Counted from the stretch's first letter, positions 16,959 to 24,640 are shown. The stretch: DNA of 28,274 nt from Actinomycetota bacterium (GCA_009700485.1 WLLZ01000010.1:1-28274), one strand, 5' to 3'. A program made the numbers and translations. Notes: generated by a model from the letters alone, not told the origin.

Positions 16959-17888
16959 ATGAGTGACATCGTGGTAATCACCTGTGCCGTAACAGGGGGA
17001 ATGACTGTTCCCGCTCAGAGCCCGGCCATACCGGTGACTGTCGACGAGATCGTTTCACAGGGGGTCGAGGCCGCGGAAGCTGGCGCATCCATCTTGCACA
17101 TTCATGTCCGTGAGGAGACAACCGGCCGCCCCGTAGCAGATCTGGATCTATTCGAACGTGTCCTCAGTCAACTCAAGGAACGGACAGATGCCGTACTGCA
17201 GCCCACCACGGGGGGCGGTCAGGGTATGACGATTGTAGAGCGCGGAGCGATCATCCCTCGATTTCAACCGGAGATGGCAACCCTGAACGCCGGAAGCATC
17301 AACTTCGGGCTTTACCCGATTGCGGAAAGGGAATTGGAATTCCAGGAGTGGGAGCGTGCCTACTTAGAGGGAACGCGGGACTATGTATTCAGGAATACCT
17401 TTGCTGATGTGACCTACCTCGCCGGGCTTATGGATGAGGCGAATACCAGGCCCGAGATTGAAATCTACGACGTAGGCCATCTGTTCAATCTGCGGCAGTT
17501 AATTAAGGACGGCGTACTCAGCGCCCCTTTCAATCTGCAGTTTGTGCTCGGTGTTCTCGGGGCTAACTCATTTGAGCCCGATCAACTCGTGCACATGCTT
17601 CGGACGGCTGAACGACTCTTCGGCGTCGGGTCATTCACCTGGTCAGCGGCCGGGGTGGGTTATCCGGCGGAGTTTGGCGCGGCGGCTCTATCGATGATGA
17701 TGGGGGGGAACATCCGTGTTGGACTCGAGGACAATCTTCGGATTACCAAGAGAGAACTGGCGCACTCCAATGCAGATCTCGTTTCCAAAGTGGTCACCTT
17801 GGCCGAGAATTTCGACAAGCGGCCGGCGACACCGCAGGAGGCAAGGGCCCTACTCGGCTTGAAAGGCGCACAGGACGTGAAATTCTGA
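16959..17888 (+). CDS. Beta-keto acid cleavage enzyme (BKACE, DUF849)
   Basis: This is a 309-residue zinc-dependent enzyme of the family of 3-keto-5-aminohexanoate cleavage enzyme (Kce). Family members condense a beta-keto acid with acetyl-CoA to give acetoacetate and a new acyl-CoA. The metal-binding HIHVR is at 47-51, followed by QPTTGGGQGM, ATLNAGSINFG, and the C-terminal GLEDNLRITK region that contacts CoA in the family. ATG 16959 follows GAGAGAGAG-type purines; the frame is also open from 16932, overlapping the previous gene. Together with the ligase, lactonase-like and dehydrogenase genes it suggests an acetyl-CoA-dependent cleavage route as described for deoxyribonate catabolism. The specific keto acid is unknown. 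Confidence 0.92.
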   Translation: MSDIVVITCAVTGGMTVPAQSPAIPVTVDEIVSQGVEAAEAGASILHIHVREETTGRPVADLDLFERVLSQLKERTDAVLQPTTGGGQGMTIVERGAIIPRFQPEMATLNAGSINFGLYPIAERELEFQEWERAYLEGTRDYVFRNTFADVTYLAGLMDEANTRPEIEIYDVGHLFNLRQLIKDGVLSAPFNLQFVLGVLGANSFEPDQLVHMLRTAERLFGVGSFTWSAAGVGYPAEFGAAALSMMMGGNIRVGLEDNLRITKRELAHSNADLVSKVVTLAENFDKRPATPQEARALLGLKGAQDVKF

Positions 17889-17916
17889 AAACTTGCCACA
17901 TGTGGATAGCCCCTTG

Positions 17917-18310
17917 TCACTCCAGGAAATCAAATTGACGACGTGAGGTGAGGAAGGCATAGGGAATAGATTCCTCGATGGGTTGGTGACGGTACGCCCC
18001 TCCGATGATCTCGACGCCCCAGTGCTCCCGATACCCTGTGCTCCCGATACCTTGCGGCTCACATAACCTCCACCCTGTTGATCCAGTTGTCATCCAACAT
18101 TGTTCTTATGGCATGCAAGCCCTTATCGTCGCGTGTTCGGCGGAGGTCAGCTGCTCCGAAATCAAATCCGCGAACCCCTCCCTCGGACGCAAGCCGGATC
18201 CGATCGACAATGTCATGGGGGCTGCGCTGGTCGCCCACTGAGGGGCCTGCATAGCCGGCGGTTGTCCAGCATCCGGCCAGAAGTTAAATTTCCAGGTCGT
18301 CGTTCGATCA
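17917..18310 (-). pseudogene. Decayed sugar phosphate isomerase/epimerase gene (AP-endonuclease-2-like TIM barrel)
   Basis: Read on the minus strand, this gap contains protein-like fragments in shifted frames. An N-terminal part reads WTTAGYAGPSVGDQRSP, then GVRGFDFGAADLRR and LHAIRTMLDDN, ending in an in-frame stop near 18059. A C-terminal part reads HWGVEIIGGAYRHQPIEE and ends QFDFLE before the stop at 17917-17919. These match the start and end patterns of sugar phosphate isomerase/epimerase TIM-barrel proteins (about 280 residues), but the middle is missing, so only roughly 120 residues of coding sequence remain. A further frameshift lies near 18268, where KFNFWPDAG is in another frame. 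The upstream limit is approximate. No functional start is evident. Confidence 0.7.
18022..18051. repeat. 16-bp tandem duplication at the pseudogene deletion junction
   Basis: GTGCTCCCGATACC occurs at 18022-18035 and again at 18038-18051, giving a 16-base period. It sits exactly where the N- and C-terminal remnants of the decayed isomerase meet, so it probably reflects the event that broke the gene. Since 16 is not a multiple of three, it also shifts frame. Confidence 0.85.
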
Positions 18311-18479
18311 CATGCCGAGATGCTCCGTCGGAGCCTATTCGGTGGTTTCCCCAGATTCTAACGGTGTAGGGGAACTGAATTCGCCTTGTTTGGCTCATAG
18401 AATTCTAAGAAAAGGCTTACTTGCCTGCACCCGAGAAGTTACCCTCTCCCTCTGGCCGGGGCACGCGGATGTGTTACTA

Positions 18480-18509
18480 CCAATGCGATGATTGGAAAGG
18501 CCATGGCCT
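18480..18509. promoter_or_regulatory. Two adjacent palindromes upstream of the fuconate dehydratase operon
   Basis: CCAATGCGATGATTGG (18480-18495; five-base arms, six-base spacer) is followed at once by the perfect 12-base palindrome AGGCCATGGCCT (18498-18509). Both lie 60-90 bases before the SDR start, where operators are expected. Which protein binds is unknown; the GntR/FCD protein at 27219-27866 is one candidate. The remaining stretch from about 18310 to 18479 shows no gene or convincing promoter to the eye. Confidence 0.45.
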
Positions 18510-18571
18510 GTAGATTCAGGTAGGCAGGTTTGAGTGTGGTCAATATTCCACGAGTTGAGAGGATTAAGTCT

Positions 18572-19369
18572 GTGGACCTAGGTCTGAGTGGTAAACGAGC
18601 TTATGTCACGGGCACCGCGACCGGAATTGGCCGGGAGATCGTCCGTCGATTGACGGGTGAGGGCGTATCGGTCTTCGCGGTGGATCTCGACTTGGATTCC
18701 CTGGAGGGGTACATCAGGGAGGAGGGGCTGGAAACAGTAACTGCTCATCGAGCAGATCTTTCGAGTCTTCTCGAATGTAACAACGCAGCGGAGGCGGGAT
18801 TGCGCCACTTCGGGGGACCCCCGGATATCCTCGTGAACAATGTTGGTGCGGGAACCCTTTCGTCCTTCGAAGACACCGATGATGAGGCGTGGCACCGCAC
18901 CTTCGAACTCAACTTATTCTCCATGGTTCGGACATCGCGTCAACTGGTACCGCTGATGGCAAAGGGTTCAGGGGGAGCCGTAGTCAATGTCGCTTCAGAC
19001 CTTGCACGCCAGCCGGAGCCTGTAATTGTGGACTATGGGGCGAGTAAGGCCGCCATCCTCAGCGTGTCAAAATCCCTCGCCCTTGCATACGGCCCCGGGG
19101 TTCGCGTGAATTCGGTTTGCCCGGGCCCGGTCTGGACACCTTTCTGGTGGAAGCCGGGTGGTTTCCTTGAGACCATTGAAGAAGTTTACGGCTTGAAAGG
19201 TGACGAGGCGGTGGCTGCTTTAGTCCAGGACCGCGCCATCCCCCTTGGACGCATGGGGCAGCCCGATGAGGTCGCCCTTGCCGTGCTTTTCCTGGCGTCT
19301 CCGGCGGCATCGTTCATAACCGGGGTAGCTCTGGGCGTCGATGGCGGAACCGTTAGATCACCTATCTGA
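18572..19369 (+). CDS. Short-chain dehydrogenase/reductase (SDR) coupled to fuconate dehydratase
   Basis: This 265-residue SDR has GTATGIG (14-20), NNVG (89-92), catalytic Ser142 and Y155-x3-K159, and ends with DGG. GTG 18572 is chosen because GAGAGGA lies eight bases upstream and the protein then begins with the family-typical DLGLSGKRAYVTG; frames open from 18530 or 18536 would add 12-14 atypical residues. Asp in FAVDLDLD after beta-2 favours NAD. Its stop overlaps the dehydratase start by one base (TGATG). It likely performs a step next to L-fuconate dehydratase: sugar-to-lactone oxidation, or 4-oxidation of 2-keto-3-deoxyfuconate. These cannot be separated by sequence reading alone. Confidence 0.9.
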   Translation: MDLGLSGKRAYVTGTATGIGREIVRRLTGEGVSVFAVDLDLDSLEGYIREEGLETVTAHRADLSSLLECNNAAEAGLRHFGGPPDILVNNVGAGTLSSFEDTDDEAWHRTFELNLFSMVRTSRQLVPLMAKGSGGAVVNVASDLARQPEPVIVDYGASKAAILSVSKSLALAYGPGVRVNSVCPGPVWTPFWWKPGGFLETIEEVYGLKGDEAVAALVQDRAIPLGRMGQPDEVALAVLFLASPAASFITGVALGVDGGTVRSPI

Positions 19370-20673
19370 TGGCACGCATCATTGATGTCGAAGTGCGGGA
19401 TGTTCGATTCCCCACCTCACTGGCCCTTGACGGTTCGGATGCGATGAACCCCGATCCGGATTATTCGGCCGCGTACGTGACACTGAGAACGGATGGACCC
19501 GAAGCCCTCACGGGGAACGGGTTCACCTTCACCATCGGCAGAGGTAACGAGCTGTGCGTATTGGCTTGTAAGTCGATGGCGCCCATGCTTATCGGACTCG
19601 AGTTGGATGATCTGCGGGCCGACCTCAGTCTGGTTTGGAACGCACTGGTGGGCGACAGTCAGTTCAGATGGGTGGGGCCAGAGAAGGGGGTCATCCATCT
19701 CGCCACGGCCGCCTTGGTAAATGCGGTGTGGGATCTGCTGGCCAAGGCTGAGGGCAAGCCCATCTGGCGGTTCCTCTCGGATTTGACGGCGGCGGAGATA
19801 GTCTCCATTGTTGATTTCCGCTACATCTCCGATGCCCTTACTCCGAGTGAGGCGATGGATCTCATAAGTGAAGCCAGGAGTACGAACACACTGCGCGAGC
19901 GTGACCTTGTAAAGGATGGACTCCTGGCCTACACGACCTCGGCAGGTTGGCTTGGATATGAAGACGACAAGGTACGACGTCTATGCCGCGAGGCCGTTGA
20001 CGACGGATGGGGTCATTTCAAGGTCAAGGTGGGGGGTGACATCGTTGAAGACCTTCGCCGTTGCCGGTTGGTGAGGGAGGAGATCGGTTGGGATCGTGCC
20101 TTGATGCTTGACGCGAACCAGAAATGGGGAATATCGGAGTCCATTGAGAATATGCGCCAGTTGGCTGAAGTTTCTCCGCTTTGGATTGAAGAGCCAACGA
20201 GCCCCGATGACATCCTCGGACACGCAAGAATTCTCAAGGCTATAGCGCCTGTCGGAGTTGCAACTGGAGAGATGGTTCACAACCGGATCATGTTTAAACA
20301 GATGCTACAGGCGAATGCGTTAACTTACCTGCAGATCGACAGTTGTCGATTAGGTGGTTTGAATGAAGTGGTCGCTGTGCTACTACTGGCCGCGAAGTTT
20401 GATGTACCCGTGGTACCGCATGCTGGCGGAGTTGGTCTCTGCGAGTACGTTCAGCACATTGCGGCGTTCGATTACCTCACTATTGCGAGGGATCCCTCGA
20501 AAATTCTTGTTGAATACGTGGATCACCTGCATGAGCATTTTGTTGATCCCGTTCGGATAGAAAATGCCCACTACATGCTTCCGACAGCTCCTGGTTATAG
20601 CGCTTCGATTCGAGATGAGTCCTTGGAGGATTTCACCTTCCCTACCGGGCGCATCTGGATGAGTAGATCATGA
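19369..20673 (+). CDS. fucD: L-fuconate dehydratase (enolase superfamily)
   Basis: This is a 434-residue Mg-dependent sugar-acid dehydratase that converts L-fuconate to 2-keto-3-deoxy-L-fuconate. The opening (DVRFPTSLALDGSDAMNPDP) is diagnostic of FucD and its human relative ENOSF1. Catalytic positions coincide with those I recall for the characterised Xanthomonas enzyme: K218 and K220 (KVK), metal ligands D248 (LDANQKW), E274 (WIEEPTSPDD) and E301 (ATGE), and the D324/H351 dyad (QIDSCR, PHAGGVGLCE). It overlaps the SDR genes on both sides by one and four bases, implying a co-translated pathway module. Related sugar acids such as D-arabinonate or L-galactonate could also be substrates. Confidence 0.93.
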   Translation: MARIIDVEVRDVRFPTSLALDGSDAMNPDPDYSAAYVTLRTDGPEALTGNGFTFTIGRGNELCVLACKSMAPMLIGLELDDLRADLSLVWNALVGDSQFRWVGPEKGVIHLATAALVNAVWDLLAKAEGKPIWRFLSDLTAAEIVSIVDFRYISDALTPSEAMDLISEARSTNTLRERDLVKDGLLAYTTSAGWLGYEDDKVRRLCREAVDDGWGHFKVKVGGDIVEDLRRCRLVREEIGWDRALMLDANQKWGISESIENMRQLAEVSPLWIEEPTSPDDILGHARILKAIAPVGVATGEMVHNRIMFKQMLQANALTYLQIDSCRLGGLNEVVAVLLLAAKFDVPVVPHAGGVGLCEYVQHIAAFDYLTIARDPSKILVEYVDHLHEHFVDPVRIENAHYMLPTAPGYSASIRDESLEDFTFPTGRIWMSRS

Positions 20674-21434
20674 CAGTGCTGGATAGTTTCAGCCTGGCCG
20701 ACAAGGTCGCAGTTGTCACGGGCACCACGAGGGGCTTGGGTCGGGTTCTTGCCCTTGCACTTGCGGAGGCTGGTGCGGATATCGTGCATCTGAATAGAAG
20801 TGCGAACGAGGAGGTCGAAAATGCATGTCGTGATTTCGGCCGTGCTTCAACGAGTGTCTTCTGCGAACTAAACGGTGATGCAGATCAATTGGGGAAGGCC
20901 ATCGGCCTCGCTCATGGCTGGCAAGGAAGAATTGACATTCTCGTCAACAGCGCGGGTATCGTCAGCCGAGGCCCGATTTTGGAGCGTTCAGTCACTGAGA
21001 TTAACGAGGTATTGCAAGTGGATCTTGTCGCGCCGATGCACCTATCTCTGGCGGCAGCACGCCTGATGATCGGCCAGGGCGGTGGAAAGATAATCAACAT
21101 CGCTTCCCTGATGAGCTTCCAAGGAGGCCTGAATGTCGCGGCTTACGCAACGGCCAAGAGCGGGCTTGCGGGCCTGACACGTGCCTTGGCCAATGAGTGG
21201 GGGTCGCAGGGCATCTGCGTCAACGCACTCGTGCCCGGGTACATCGCGACGGAAATCAATGCCGATCTCCGCGCCGACGAGACCAGGGCAGCGGAATTTC
21301 GCACGAGAATCCCAGCCGGACGATGGGGGACCCCGTCCGATCTTGTCGGTGGCCTCATCTTTCTGGCGAGCCAGGCGAGTAACTATGTCAATGGACACCT
21401 TCTGGTCATCGATGGTGGTTGGATGAGCAGGTGA
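20670..21434 (+). CDS. KduD-like short-chain dehydrogenase/reductase
   Basis: This is a 254-residue SDR. It shows TGTTRGLG (17-24), a catalytic triad of Ser146 and Y159-x3-K163, and the stretches GGKIINIASLMSFQGG, RIPAGRWGTPSDL and VNGHLLVIDGGWMSR. These closely follow 2-keto-3-deoxygluconate 5-dehydrogenase (KduD). It overlaps fuconate dehydratase by ATGA, so 2-keto-3-deoxy-L-fuconate is the likely substrate, giving a diketo acid as in the Xanthomonas fucose route (inference). KduD-type activity on a hexuronate-derived keto acid is the alternative. The following 55-base gap has no obvious terminator. Confidence 0.9.
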   Translation: MTVLDSFSLADKVAVVTGTTRGLGRVLALALAEAGADIVHLNRSANEEVENACRDFGRASTSVFCELNGDADQLGKAIGLAHGWQGRIDILVNSAGIVSRGPILERSVTEINEVLQVDLVAPMHLSLAAARLMIGQGGGKIINIASLMSFQGGLNVAAYATAKSGLAGLTRALANEWGSQGICVNALVPGYIATEINADLRADETRAAEFRTRIPAGRWGTPSDLVGGLIFLASQASNYVNGHLLVIDGGWMSR

Positions 21435-21489
21435 GGTCTATCGCCGTATTTTATCGCTCGACGATGCTGGGAAGGCAGATACAAATCCG

Positions 21490-22488
21490 ATGAGAGCATT
21501 GCAGAAGTCTGGATTCTCGTTGTCGACAACTATGGTCTGTGATGTTCCGGTACCTGAATTGGGCGCAGGTGAGGTACTACTGCGAGTCGAAGCGTGTGGA
21601 CTCTGCGGAAGCGATATTCACGCTTGGCGTTCTGATCCGGGGTACGAGTGGGTGCTCCCACCCGTTGTCCTTGGCCATGAATTCGCTGGTGTTGTAGTTG
21701 CAGTAGCTCAAGATAGTGTGGGGTGGAATGTTGGTGACAGGGCGGTTGCCGTCTCCATTCAAGGGTGCCTGAAGTGTGAGCGATGCCTTAGGGGTGCAAC
21801 TCAACGCTGTCTGGACCGCCGGGTGATCGGACTCTCCTACAACGGCGGGTTGTCGGAGTTCGTTCGCGTCTCCTCCGATTACCTCATTCGGATTCCTTCG
21901 GATATGGAGGCGGTTGTTGCCGCGGCGGTTGAGCCCCTCTCGGTGGCAGCACATGCAACCCTGACCGTGGGCGGGGTTCGTAGCGGTGAGAAAGTGGCGG
22001 TCAGCGGAGCCGGGTTTGTCGGTATTGCCTGCGCTTTGATTGCCATGGATGCTGGAGCCGATGTCACGCTGATCGGGGCCGAACGCGATGCCGTATCCCG
22101 GTTGCCAGCCGCGGCGGCCTTGGGCATAAAGACATGCACGACGGGTGAGGGGCAGTGGGGAAGGCCGGACCTTTGGATTGAGGCATCGGGCGCGACGCCG
22201 GCCCTCACCTCAGCCTTTGGGGATACGGCCCCCGGTGGGCGCATCTGCGTCGTTGGCATGTACGCGCAAATGGCGACCATTGACATGACATTGCTTGTCC
22301 GCGGGGAGTTGGAGGTCCGAGGCAGTTACGCCTCGATAGCAAGCGACTACGAACTTGTCATCTCCATGTTGGAACAGGGCAGGCTTCCCGTACGTTCCCT
22401 TCTGGAAGTGTTCAATCTGGAGGACGCCGTCGACGCATTGTCGAAGGCAGCGGAATCCCAGACATTGAAGCCAATCATCGTTCCATGA
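21490..22488 (+). CDS. Zinc-dependent alcohol dehydrogenase (MDR, sorbitol/threonine dehydrogenase-like)
   Basis: This is a 332-residue medium-chain dehydrogenase. Catalytic-zinc ligands are C39 (CGLCGSDIH), H63-E64 (GHEFAG) and E149 (EPLSVAAH). Structural-zinc cysteines are at 93, 96, 99 and 107. The Rossmann motif is SGAGFVG (172-178). It oxidises a secondary alcohol, likely a sugar, polyol or sugar acid. It follows the fuconate dehydratase module on the same strand after 55 bases and ends convergently, 33 bases from the CoA-transferase. The cofactor-specificity segment reads VTLIGAERDA, without the classical Asp, so NADP use is possible. It may be the sugar dehydrogenase that starts the oxidative route (inference). 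Confidence 0.92.
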   Translation: MRALQKSGFSLSTTMVCDVPVPELGAGEVLLRVEACGLCGSDIHAWRSDPGYEWVLPPVVLGHEFAGVVVAVAQDSVGWNVGDRAVAVSIQGCLKCERCLRGATQRCLDRRVIGLSYNGGLSEFVRVSSDYLIRIPSDMEAVVAAAVEPLSVAAHATLTVGGVRSGEKVAVSGAGFVGIACALIAMDAGADVTLIGAERDAVSRLPAAAALGIKTCTTGEGQWGRPDLWIEASGATPALTSAFGDTAPGGRICVVGMYAQMATIDMTLLVRGELEVRGSYASIASDYELVISMLEQGRLPVRSLLEVFNLEDAVDALSKAAESQTLKPIIVP

Positions 22489-22521
22489 ATATGCTGCCAT
22501 GAGTGCGAAGACTTTCAGAAG

Positions 22522-23649
22522 TCAGCCCTTAGCTGGCAGATGAGGGGCACTCATGCGCAAGGGTGGTCGGTGACCCTCGAATGTGATCGGCAGCCCGGGC
22601 ATTAGTACGGTGAATCCGTCGCCGGGGTACTCAAGAAGCATGTTCGTGGCTCGCACCTGTTCGTCCTGGAGAAGATCCTCGGGCAACTTTACTTCGTCGA
22701 CCGGGACGCCGGCGGCGCGAAGCCGGCCGAGCCATTCCCATGAGTCACTAGCGGCGAGAGTCTCCTCAATAATCTTTCGCAGTTCATCGCGATGAGCGGA
22801 ACGGGAAGAATTATCGACAAACCTAGGGTCGGTCGAAAGATCCGGGCGATCGATTGCCGCGCAGAAGGCAGTGAAGAGTGGGTCGGAGCCGATACCAATG
22901 CAGATACCGCGATCCCGCGTCTGAAAGATTCCGTAAGGGGCGAAGGCAGGATGCCCGCTTCCGTGTCGAGCCGAAGTCGTGCCCGTCAGCTGGTGCGCCA
23001 GAATGTGGTAGCACACCCAATTGACTCCGGTTTCAAAGAGTGACGTTTCAACCAGCCCGCCTCGGCCCGTTCTCGTCCGTCGAAAAAGTGCGGCGAGAAC
23101 AGCAGAGGCTAACCACATGCCTGATCCGAGATCGAGCACAGAGACACCGGTGCGAACGGGATTTCCATCAGGCTCGCCTGTTACGGCAGCTATCCCCGTC
23201 CTGGCCTGGAGAACGGCATCGAAGCCGGGAAGGGAACTGTCAGCCCCCGAGGACCCATAGGCCGTCAGGACTCCGTAGATGAGATGGGGGTGGTCTCTGG
23301 CAATTCGTTCGGGGGTGAGGTTCAATGCCGCGGCGCGTGCTGGCAGGTGATTACTGAGCAGTACGTCGGCGGTGGTCATCATCTTGTCAAGGGTGGCGCG
23401 GTCCAATGGGTCCTTAAGATTTAGCGAGACTGCTGACTTGTTGCGATTGACCACATGGAAATAGGCGGATCGATCGCCATCGAGGGGTACCATCCGCCTG
23501 GCAGGGTCACCCCCCGGCTGTTCGATTTTGATGACGTCCGCACCCAAATCTGCGAGGATGACGCCGGCAAAAGGGCCGGCAATATTCGACGTGATATCGA
23601 GCACAGAAATGCCGCTTAAGGGTAGCGAAGGGTCTTCAGATGTCGCCAT
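22522..23649 (-). CDS. Family III CoA-transferase (CaiB/BaiF)
   Basis: This 375-residue enzyme moves CoA between carboxylic acids through an aspartyl-CoA thioester. The N-terminal LPLSGISVLDITSNIAGP and DLGADVIKIEQPGGDPAR blocks are typical, and the catalytic Asp is D144 in PGFDAVLQARTG. It ends with a normal C-terminal domain. GGAAGGGGG precedes the ATG. It follows the minus-strand SDR by 62 bases and is probably co-transcribed from the promoter near 24600. With the BKACE and CoA-ligase genes it supports a pathway passing through CoA thioesters. A second enzyme of this family is cut by the window end. The acid is unknown. Confidence 0.92.
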   Translation of the reverse strand: MATSEDPSLPLSGISVLDITSNIAGPFAGVILADLGADVIKIEQPGGDPARRMVPLDGDRSAYFHVVNRNKSAVSLNLKDPLDRATLDKMMTTADVLLSNHLPARAAALNLTPERIARDHPHLIYGVLTAYGSSGADSSLPGFDAVLQARTGIAAVTGEPDGNPVRTGVSVLDLGSGMWLASAVLAALFRRTRTGRGGLVETSLFETGVNWVCYHILAHQLTGTTSARHGSGHPAFAPYGIFQTRDRGICIGIGSDPLFTAFCAAIDRPDLSTDPRFVDNSSRSAHRDELRKIIEETLAASDSWEWLGRLRAAGVPVDEVKLPEDLLQDEQVRATNMLLEYPGDGFTVLMPGLPITFEGHRPPLRMSAPHLPAKG

Positions 23650-23711
23650 CCATCCCCCTTCCGGAGGGTAGGCCGCTCATGCGAGTCTTGGAAAAGAATG
23701 AGCAGTGTAAA

Positions 23712-24506
23712 TCACGTGAAGTTGAGCCCACCGTTGATGTTGATGGATTGACCGGTTACATACGACCCGGATTTCGATGCCAGCCACATGATGGCACCAG
23801 CGTAATCGGATCCGTAGCCGTACCTGCCGAGCGGTATCTGCTCAAGTTCGATCGCCTTCATCTCATCCACCGAGATGCCACGGGCCTGGGCATCTGCTTC
23901 AACAAAAGCCCAGTGCATATCAGTTGCGGCGAGACCCGGACATAAGGCGTTGACGGTGACCCCGTAGGGAGCAAGCTCAAGGGCCAAAGACATGGTCAGG
24001 GTATGAACGGCGGCTTTCGTTGCGCCGTACGCTGCTGAGCCAGGATGGCCGACCTTGCCGAAGAAGGATCCCGTGTTTGCAATAGTGCCACTGCCCTGGG
24101 CAATCATCTGCTTGGCAGCAAACTTGCAGCCATGGAAGATGCCCTTGTAGTTAACGGCCATCAGTTTATCCACGTCTGCCATGTCAGTTTCCCAGACGTT
24201 CGCGGGAGCCACGTGGATACCGGCATTGTTGGCCATGATGTCGAGGCGACCCAATGTCGAGACGGTGAAACCGATGAGATCACTGACCTGCTCCTCGGAT
24301 GAAACATCCACGATGCGCCAATGGACGGCGGCATCGGGAAAGTCGGCGGCGATGGACTCAGCGGCTGCTTGCACCTCGGGACGCATGTCTGCAAGAACAA
24401 CATCGAGACCCTCCGATGCGAGCGTTCTAGCTATGCCCTCGCCAATACCCCTAGCTGCGCCGGTGACCGCCGCCTTCTTTCCTGCTACCGCACGGAAATC
24501 GGACAT
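23712..24506 (-). CDS. Short-chain dehydrogenase/reductase (SDR)
   Basis: This is a 264-residue SDR with TGAARGIG (15-22), NNAG (93-96), Ser147 and Y160-x3-K164, and the C-terminal NGG. Asp after beta-2 (VVLADMRPE) favours NAD. A long substrate-loop insertion around EADAQARGISVDEMKAI also occurs in the SDR at 12492-13277, suggesting related substrates. It is the first gene of a minus-strand unit with the CoA-transferase. A promoter candidate and a palindromic operator lie 47-93 bases upstream of its start. The substrate is unknown; a hydroxy acid or polyol is plausible. Confidence 0.9.
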   Translation of the reverse strand: MSDFRAVAGKKAAVTGAARGIGEGIARTLASEGLDVVLADMRPEVQAAAESIAADFPDAAVHWRIVDVSSEEQVSDLIGFTVSTLGRLDIMANNAGIHVAPANVWETDMADVDKLMAVNYKGIFHGCKFAAKQMIAQGSGTIANTGSFFGKVGHPGSAAYGATKAAVHTLTMSLALELAPYGVTVNALCPGLAATDMHWAFVEADAQARGISVDEMKAIELEQIPLGRYGYGSDYAGAIMWLASKSGSYVTGQSININGGLNFT

Positions 24507-24533
24507 CTCTTACCCTTTCGTGAGGAGCGCGGA

Positions 24534-24551
24534 GGAATCATCATGGATTCC
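24534..24551. promoter_or_regulatory. Inverted repeat in the SDR leader
   Basis: GGAATC-ATCATG-GATTCC has perfect six-base arms and lies between the operator candidate at 24553-24564 and the SDR start. It could be a second binding site or a small RNA hairpin in the leader. Confidence 0.4.
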
Positions 24552-24552
24552 T

Positions 24553-24599
24553 GCAATCGATTGCGGATCAAGCATGGCCTCCCTGCTGCCAAGTGTCAA
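24553..24599 (-). promoter_or_regulatory. Promoter candidate with LacI-type operator for the SDR/CoA-transferase unit
   Basis: On the minus strand a perfect -35 TTGACA (24594-24599) is followed after 17 bases by a weak -10 CATGCT (24571-24576). Six bases further is the perfect 12-base palindrome GCAATCGATTGC (24553-24564) with a central CG. That position, near the transcription start, is typical for a repressor site. The core CAATCGATTG differs by one base from the operator core at 4030-4039 before the ABC importer. Confidence 0.55.
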
Positions 24600-24640
24600 G
24601 AAGATGGGCAACAGTTCGTTGAAAGACGGGGGTGGGTGTG

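Noticed and set aside
17896..17905. Perfect palindrome CCACATGTGG between BKACE and the pseudogene
   Set aside because: Ten bases only, in a convergent gap with no promoter expected and too short to act as a terminator.
18005..18398. Small open frames on both strands of the 17889-18571 gap
   Set aside because: Their products have no recognisable features; the minus-strand remnants of an isomerase/epimerase explain the region better.
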